From Pseudomonas fluorescens (lineage in GTDB: Bacteria > Pseudomonadota > Gammaproteobacteria > Pseudomonadales > Pseudomonadaceae): a stretch of 64,000 nucleotides of DNA. Positions within the stretch are counted from its first letter, which is position 1; each line of letters opens with the position of its first letter. The notes beneath the pieces are model-generated. The model searched no databases. It saw only the letters and a list, made by a program, of their open reading frames with translations, and was not told the origin of the DNA. This document shows, one piece after another, positions 59,253 to 64,000 of the stretch. The stretch is taken from the NCBI RefSeq assembly GCF_902497745.1, contig NZ_CABVHJ010000008.1, positions 140,929 through 204,928 of the forward strand, written 5' to 3'. The position numbers were made by a program, and so were the translations under genes.

Positions 59253-60275
59253 ATGAACATCGTCAAGAAAACCCTCGCCGCGTCCCTCCTCGCCCTTTCC
59301 GTCAGCAGCGCTTTTGCCGCCGGCAGCCCTGGCGTGGAACACAACACTCAGGCCTTCCTCGATGCCCTCGCCGCTGGCGGTGGCCGCCCGCTGGAGCAAC
59401 TGAGCCCGAAAGACGCCCGTGCAGTGCTGACCGGCGCGCAGGCTTCGGTGAAAGTGGATCTGTCGGGTGTTGAAGTCAGCGACAAGGCGATCAAGGTCGA
59501 CGGCCAGACGATCAACCTGAAAGTGGTGCGTCCGGCCAAGGTCAAAGGCGAGTTGCCGGTGTTCATGTTCTTCCACGGCGGCGGCTGGGTACTCGGTGAT
59601 TACCCGACGCACCAGCGCTTGATTCGTGACCTGGTGGTGGGTTCTGGCGCGGTCGCGGTGTACGTCGATTACACGCCGTCGCCGGAAGCGCAGTACCCAA
59701 CCGCAATCAACCAGGCCTACGCCGCGACGAAATGGGTAGCCGAGCACGGCAAAGATATCGGTGTCGACGGCAAGCGCCTGGCGGTGGCCGGCAACAGCGT
59801 CGGCGGCAACATGGCGGCAGTCGTGGCGTTGATGGCCAAGGAACAGAAAGCCCCGGCGCTGCGCTTCCAGTTGCTGATGTGGCCGGTGACCAACGCGCAG
59901 TTCGACGACGGTTCGTACCAGCAATTCGCCGAGGGCCATTTCCTCACCAAAGGCATGATGCAGTGGTTCTGGGACAACTACACCACCAACCCGGCCGAGC
60001 GTGCGCAGATCCACGCCTCGCCGCTCAACGCCAGCGCCGAACAGCTCAAAGGCCTGCCTGCCGCACTGGTGCAAACCGCCGAATTCGACGTGCTGCGTGA
60101 TGAAGGCGAAGGTTATGCGCGGCACCTTGATGCGGCCGGCGTGGCGGTGACCTCGGTGCGCTACAACGGGATGATTCATGACTTCGGTTTGCTCAATCCG
60201 CTGAGCCAGATTCCTGAGGTGAAAGCGGCGGTGCGTCAGGCGGCGGCTGAGCTGAAAACTCACCTGAATCCATAA
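59253..60275 (+). CDS. Exported alpha/beta hydrolase (HSL family esterase)
   Basis: A 340-residue hydrolase with a signal peptide (MNIVKKTLAASLLALSVSSAFA). The oxyanion motif is FFHGGGWVLGDY near residue 107; the nucleophile is Ser182 in AGNSVGGNMA. The Asp of QTAEFDVLRDEG and the His of YNGMIHDFGLL complete the triad. These mark the hormone-sensitive-lipase family of carboxylesterases. AAGGAT precedes the ATG at 59253. It is probably controlled by the divergent LysR regulator. The substrate is unknown; short-chain esters are typical of the family. Confidence 0.88.
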   Translation: MNIVKKTLAASLLALSVSSAFAAGSPGVEHNTQAFLDALAAGGGRPLEQLSPKDARAVLTGAQASVKVDLSGVEVSDKAIKVDGQTINLKVVRPAKVKGELPVFMFFHGGGWVLGDYPTHQRLIRDLVVGSGAVAVYVDYTPSPEAQYPTAINQAYAATKWVAEHGKDIGVDGKRLAVAGNSVGGNMAAVVALMAKEQKAPALRFQLLMWPVTNAQFDDGSYQQFAEGHFLTKGMMQWFWDNYTTNPAERAQIHASPLNASAEQLKGLPAALVQTAEFDVLRDEGEGYARHLDAAGVAVTSVRYNGMIHDFGLLNPLSQIPEVKAAVRQAAAELKTHLNP

Positions 60276-60277
60276 CA

Positions 60278-60356
60278 GCAAAAGATCGCAGCCTTCGGCA
60301 GCTCCTGCATTGGAATACGTTCTTCTGTAGGAGCTGCCGCAGGCTGCAATCTTTTT
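60278..60356. repeat. Inverted repeat of the second REP class
   Basis: AAAGATCGCAGCCTTCGGCA and GAGCTGCCGCAGGCTGCAAT form the arms, as at 24503, followed by a short T run that could also act as a terminator for the esterase gene. Confidence 0.8.
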
Positions 60357-60383
60357 ATTGGCAGACACTTCGGAGCACCGGCC

Positions 60384-61811
60384 ATGACCCTTTTCTACAC
60401 TCATCTGCTGTCCTGGAGCGCCGCCCTGCTGCTGCTCGACGCCGTACTCTGGCACTTCTCGCCCTTCACCCATCGCGCCCCGAGAGTCGGTGTGCGGCTG
60501 GTGCTGTTTCTGGCGTTCACGGCGCTGGTGATCAACGCCGGCGTCAGTCCTTTGCAAGCACCACAATTTACCGATGACCGCGTGGCGCAGTTGGGTGCAA
60601 CGGCGTTGGGGATTCTCTGGTGGCTGTACGCTGCGCGAGTGCTGACCGAGGTGATCGGCCTGGCGTTGATGCGCCGCATCGGCCACAGCGGTCGTTTGCT
60701 GCAGGACGTGATCGGCGCATTGGTGTTTCTGGTGGCCACCGTCGCCGCTGCCGGTTACGTGTTGGAGTTGCCGGTGAAAGGTTTGCTGGCGACTTCGGGC
60801 GTGGTGGCCATCGTTGTCGGTCTGGCGCTGCAAAGCACCCTGGCCGATGTGTTTTCCGGGATCGTGCTCAACACCACCAAGCCGTATCAGGTGGATGATT
60901 TTGTGGTAATCGACGGCGTCGAAGGCAAAGTCTTCGACATCGACTGGCGCGCCACGCACCTGCTGACCAGTGCCGGGACCATGGCGGTGGTGCCGAACTC
61001 GGTGGCGGCCAAGGCGAAGATCGTCAACCTCAGCCGTCCGAATAACATGCACGGCGTGTCGATCAGCATTCAGGTGCCGAATCACATCCGCCCGCGTCGG
61101 GTACTCGATGCGCTTGATCGCACCTTGCAGGGCAGCAGTTCTCTGTTGTTGAGTCCGGCGCCGAAAGCCGTGTTGAAAGAGGCCGGTGAAACCATGTCGG
61201 AATACGTCGCCAGCGGCTTCATCGCCGAGCTGGGCAAAAAAAGCGAAGTGCGCAATCAACTGTTCGACCTCGCTCACCGGCATCTCGAAGCGGCGGGCAT
61301 TTCGCGCCATCCCGACGGTGTGATCGAACCGTCGACCCGCGCCCGCGCATTGCTGGATGAGGTGAAAATCTTCCGCTCGCTGAGCAGCGAAGAACGTGAT
61401 CGTCTGGCGGAATCGATGGTTGCGCAGCAATACACCGCAGGCCAAGTGGTGCTGGATCTGGATGAAGTGCCGGACAGTCTGTTCGTGATTGCCACCGGCG
61501 TGGTCAGTGCGACTGTGGCGGACGGCGACAGCAAGGTCGAGGCCGGGCGGATGGGGCCGAGTGAGGTCATGGGTGAACAGAGCATTCTGGCCGATACACC
61601 GTCGCAGGCGACGTTCACGGCGTTGACGTCGAGCATCATTTATCGTCTCGACAAGAGCCTCACCCGTCAGTGCATGGAACAGCGCACAGAGGTGGGTCGG
61701 GCGTTGAATAAGTTGCAGGCGGTGCGGCAGCAGAATAGTCGCCTCGCGTTGATGGGCAAACCGGTGGCGGTGAGGAAAGGTGGGTTTCTGGGTTGGTTGC
61801 AGAAGCGGTGA
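60384..61811 (+). CDS. MscS-type mechanosensitive channel with cyclic-nucleotide-binding domain
   Basis: A 475-residue inner-membrane channel. Four hydrophobic helices in the first 150 residues lead into the MscS pore and beta domain (VVAIVVGLALQSTLADVFSG, KPYQVDDFVVIDGVEGKVFD, MAVVPNSVAAKAKIVNLSRP). From about 335 to 450 a cNMP-binding beta roll follows (IFRSLSSEERDRLAESMVAQ, SLFVIATGVVSATVADGDSK, MGEQSILADTPSQATFTALT), though the phosphate-binding Arg is not clear. Channels of this fusion type release solutes on osmotic down-shock and may be gated by a nucleotide. Monocistronic. Confidence 0.88.
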   Translation: MTLFYTHLLSWSAALLLLDAVLWHFSPFTHRAPRVGVRLVLFLAFTALVINAGVSPLQAPQFTDDRVAQLGATALGILWWLYAARVLTEVIGLALMRRIGHSGRLLQDVIGALVFLVATVAAAGYVLELPVKGLLATSGVVAIVVGLALQSTLADVFSGIVLNTTKPYQVDDFVVIDGVEGKVFDIDWRATHLLTSAGTMAVVPNSVAAKAKIVNLSRPNNMHGVSISIQVPNHIRPRRVLDALDRTLQGSSSLLLSPAPKAVLKEAGETMSEYVASGFIAELGKKSEVRNQLFDLAHRHLEAAGISRHPDGVIEPSTRARALLDEVKIFRSLSSEERDRLAESMVAQQYTAGQVVLDLDEVPDSLFVIATGVVSATVADGDSKVEAGRMGPSEVMGEQSILADTPSQATFTALTSSIIYRLDKSLTRQCMEQRTEVGRALNKLQAVRQQNSRLALMGKPVAVRKGGFLGWLQKR

Positions 61812-61840
61812 TGCGAAGATTTTAAGATCAAAAGCCTACC

Positions 61841-62114
61841 CCCTCACCCCAACCCTCTCCCCCAAGGGGGCGAGGGGGAAAGGGAGCCGATCTCCGTTTG
61901 CTTCAAGTCTGGAGTTCGACTCGATTCCCCAGGTCGATGTATTCCGAAAGCCGCCCCTCGGTCAGTCCCCTATCCCCAAGACCTCCAAAGGAAAGGGAGC
62001 CGATCTTCAAGCTGTTCAAAACTGAAGTTCGGCTCGGTATTGCACGTCGGCGTACCTTGAAAGAACCCCTCGGTCAGTCCCCTCTCCCTCTGGGAGAGGG
62101 CTAGGGTGAGGGGC
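61841..62114. repeat. Interspersed palindromic repeats
   Basis: Copies of the repeat seen at 32301: CCCCTCACCCCAACCCTCTC at one end and GGGAGAGGGCTAGGGTGAGG at the other, with two inner degenerate units carrying GGTCAGTCCCCT and GGGAGCCGATCT. No gene is supported in this 320 bp gap. Confidence 0.8.
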
Positions 62115-62133
62115 TGTTCAAACTCACACCGAA

Positions 62134-62757
62134 TTACTTGGCAGTGAACTTGGTATAGCTGTTGATCAGGTTGCGATAGTTAGGCAGACGCTCCGACAGC
62201 AGATGCGCCAGACCTTCCATGTCATTGCGCCAGTCGCCCTGCAGCTCGCACGCCACCGAGAACCAGTTCAGCAGGTGGGCACCCGCCGCCGACATCCGCG
62301 CCCACGCCGCCTGCTGCACGGTGGTGTTGAAGGTGCCGGACGAGTCGGTCACCACAAAGACTTCGTAACCTTCAGCAATGGCCGACAAGGTCGGGAACGC
62401 TACGCAAACGTCAGTCACCACACCCGCAATGATCAGTTGCTTGCGCCCGGTAGCCTTGATTGCTTTAACGAAATCTTCGTTATCCCAGGCATTGATCTGC
62501 CCCGGGCGCTGAATGAACGGCGCATCCGGAAACTGCTCGCGCAATTCAGGCACGATCGGGCCGTTGGGACCTGCGTCAAAACTGGTAGTCAGAATGGTCG
62601 GCAGTTTGAAGAACTTGGCGATGTCGCCCAGCGCCAGCACGTTGTTCTTGAATTCGTTCGGGGTGAAATCCTGTACCAGCGAGATCAGACCGGTCTGGTG
62701 ATCGACCAGCAGTACGACCGCATCATCTTTGTTCAGACGTGTGTAAGGAACGCTCAT
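62134..62757 (-). CDS. Isochorismatase-family hydrolase (YcaC-like)
   Basis: A 207-residue cysteine hydrolase. The catalytic Asp is in VLLVDHQTGLI, followed by a conserved Lys region, and the nucleophile Cys is in AGVVTDVCVAFPTLSA, the typical cis-peptide loop of the family. The body (LPTILTTSFDAGPNGPIVPE, FIQRPGQINAWDNEDFVKAI) resembles YcaC-like proteins with unknown substrate. It is followed on the same strand by nothing but repeats and lies 70 bp downstream of the amidohydrolase gene, so the two may be one transcript. Confidence 0.87.
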   Translation of the reverse strand: MSVPYTRLNKDDAVVLLVDHQTGLISLVQDFTPNEFKNNVLALGDIAKFFKLPTILTTSFDAGPNGPIVPELREQFPDAPFIQRPGQINAWDNEDFVKAIKATGRKQLIIAGVVTDVCVAFPTLSAIAEGYEVFVVTDSSGTFNTTVQQAAWARMSAAGAHLLNWFSVACELQGDWRNDMEGLAHLLSERLPNYRNLINSYTKFTAK

Positions 62758-62827
62758 GGGAAAACTCCTGATGGACGGATGGATGAAGCGTTGAGCGCCG
62801 ACCGGATGGCCGGCGCTTCAGGGGAAA

Positions 62828-64000
62828 TCAGAAGGCGAAGCAGGAGCAGCCGAACGCGCCCCAGAAACCGGCGAAGTCGCTGACCGGCGCGTTCGACATC
62901 CGCGCCTTTTCATGGCTGTGGGTGTGCACCGCGCACGGGCCGCTGCATTGGTGCACCTGCGCCTGCAACGGCGAATTCGGCCGCCAGTGGCCCGGGACCT
63001 TCACCACCGGCGACCAGTCCGGCAGCACTGGAATCGAACGCGGGCCGAGGTCTTCGAAGTCGCCGGCGGCGTAGACAATCTTGCCGCCGACCACGGTCAT
63101 TACCGATTCGATCCACTTGATCGCTTCTTCTTCGACATGGAAGAAGTCCGCGCTCAGCGCCGCGAGATCCGCCAGTTGCCCGACCTTGATCTGGCCCTTC
63201 TTGCCCTGCTCCGAAGAGAACCAGGCACTGCCGTGGGTGAACAGTTCCAGCGCAGTGGTGCGCGGCAAACCTTCTTCGTACAAGGCCAGACCACCGACGG
63301 TGCGGCCGCTGACCATCCAGTACAGCGAAGTCCACGGGTTGTAGCTGGAAACGCGCGTGGCATCGGTGCCGGCGCCGACCGGTACGCCTTCGGCGAGCAT
63401 GCGTTTGATCGGTGGCGTCGCTTCGGCGGCTTGTTTGCCGTAACGATCGACAAAGTACTCGCCCTGGAACGCCATGCGATCCTGAATCGCGATGCCGCCG
63501 CCCAGCGCTTTCACCCGCTCGATGTTTTGCGGGGTGATGGTTTCGGCGTGGTCGAAAAACCAAGGCAAACCGTTGAACGGAATGTCACGGTTAACCTTCT
63601 CGAACACGTCGAGCATGCGGCTGATGGATTCGTTGTAAGTCGCGTGCAAACGGAACGGCCAGCGCTGTTCCACCAAGTGGCGCACCACCGGCTCCAGCTC
63701 TTCTTCCATGGTCTGCGGCAGATCGGGGCGCGGTTCGAGGAAGTCTTCGAAGTCCGCTGCCGAGAACACCAGCATCTCGCCGGCGCCGTTATGACGCAGG
63801 AAGTCATCGCCCTGATGCAACTTGACGCTGCCGGTCCAGTTCTGGAAATCGCTCAGCTCTTCTTTCGGCTTCTGGGTGAACAGGTTGTAGGCGATGCGCA
63901 CGGTCAACTGGTCGTCTTTGGCCAGTTGTTCGATCACCTGATAATCGTCCGGGTAGTTCTGGAAACCGCCGCCGGCATCGATCGCACTGGTCAGGCCGAG
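62828..64000 (-). CDS. Amidohydrolase (YtcJ-like, amidohydrolase 3), N-terminus outside the window
   Basis: About 390 C-terminal codons are visible; the frame is still open at the window edge, so the start lies beyond 64000. Recognisable parts are a His-containing strand LPWFFDHAETITPQNIERVK, then AIQDRMAFQGEYFV, GVPVGAGTDATRVSSYNPWT (the metal or catalytic Asp of the barrel) and the C-terminal composite domain GQLADLAALSADFF. These match large amidohydrolases of the YtcJ type acting on amides or imides. The last residues (GFWGAFGCSCFAF) are unusual, with two Cys. Substrate unknown. Confidence 0.82.
   Translation of the reverse strand, partial: LGLTSAIDAGGGFQNYPDDYQVIEQLAKDDQLTVRIAYNLFTQKPKEELSDFQNWTGSVKLHQGDDFLRHNGAGEMLVFSAADFEDFLEPRPDLPQTMEEELEPVVRHLVEQRWPFRLHATYNESISRMLDVFEKVNRDIPFNGLPWFFDHAETITPQNIERVKALGGGIAIQDRMAFQGEYFVDRYGKQAAEATPPIKRMLAEGVPVGAGTDATRVSSYNPWTSLYWMVSGRTVGGLALYEEGLPRTTALELFTHGSAWFSSEQGKKGQIKVGQLADLAALSADFFHVEEEAIKWIESVMTVVGGKIVYAAGDFEDLGPRSIPVLPDWSPVVKVPGHWRPNSPLQAQVHQCSGPCAVHTHSHEKARMSNAPVSDFAGFWGAFGCSCFAF

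Overview
The window is a 64 kb piece of a high-GC Pseudomonas chromosome, most likely from the P. fluorescens group. The evidence is gene content, curli and manganese-oxidase genes, and many copies of the Pseudomonas REP palindrome (core GCGAGCNNGCTCGC). No rRNA, tRNA, phage, insertion sequence or CRISPR array is visible.

Layout. (1) 1-14270, plus strand: the end of a Wzx/Wzy-type exopolysaccharide operon. It holds a tyrosine-kinase end, outer-membrane exporter, chain-length regulator, three glycosyltransferases, polymerase, deacetylase, flippase, a glycoside-hydrolase-like protein and three acetyltransferase-like proteins, mostly joined by ATGA/GTGA overlaps. (2) 14408-15728: a methyltransferase and a small secreted protein. 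(3) 15880-24398, minus strand: a regulatory and oxidase unit in the order histidine kinase, multicopper oxidase, SCO-cytochrome c fusion, second histidine kinase, sigma-54 response regulator. This matches the MnxS1/MnxS2/MnxR and McoA functions of Mn(II)-oxidising P. putida. (4) 24953-30580, plus strand: two large paralogous secreted proteins of unknown function, followed by CsgB- and CsgA-like curlins. (5) 30880-33150: a ParE/RelE toxin-antitoxin pair, an orphan antitoxin, a DUF6124 gene with a structured leader, and repeat-rich DNA. (6) 33187-42818, minus strand: an unbroken run from a receiver protein through a hybrid type II secretion / type IV pilus-like machine (GspE, PilM/N/O/P-like, GspD, three pseudopilins) into csgE, csgF and csgG. 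(7) 43038-54709, minus strand: giant multicopper oxidase MnxG, a YVTN propeller, two SCO proteins, a cytochrome c-binding-protein fusion and a parvulin-like protein. (8) 54909-57911: a lytic transglycosylase on the minus strand, then gspG, gspF and a glycine-rich secreted protein on the plus strand. (9) 58192-64000: ordinary accessory metabolism (LysR regulator, alpha/beta hydrolase, MscS channel, isochorismatase-like hydrolase, truncated amidohydrolase).

How it fits together. Regions 3 to 8 look like one functional island. Sigma-54 type -24/-12 elements lie before mnxG, the McoA-like oxidase and the secretion operon, with weaker candidates before the curlin operon and gspG. Upstream of these lie dyads of the form CCCC-N6-GGGG, usually flanked by TT and AA, centred about 80 bp before the -24 box in the three best cases. 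The response regulator at 15880-17322 is the obvious candidate to bind them. The inference is a co-regulated extracellular system in which manganese oxidases, a dedicated secretion machine and a curli matrix are made together. The csgEFG genes being translationally coupled to secretion genes, and the two unknown proteins coupled to curlins, are the least familiar parts.
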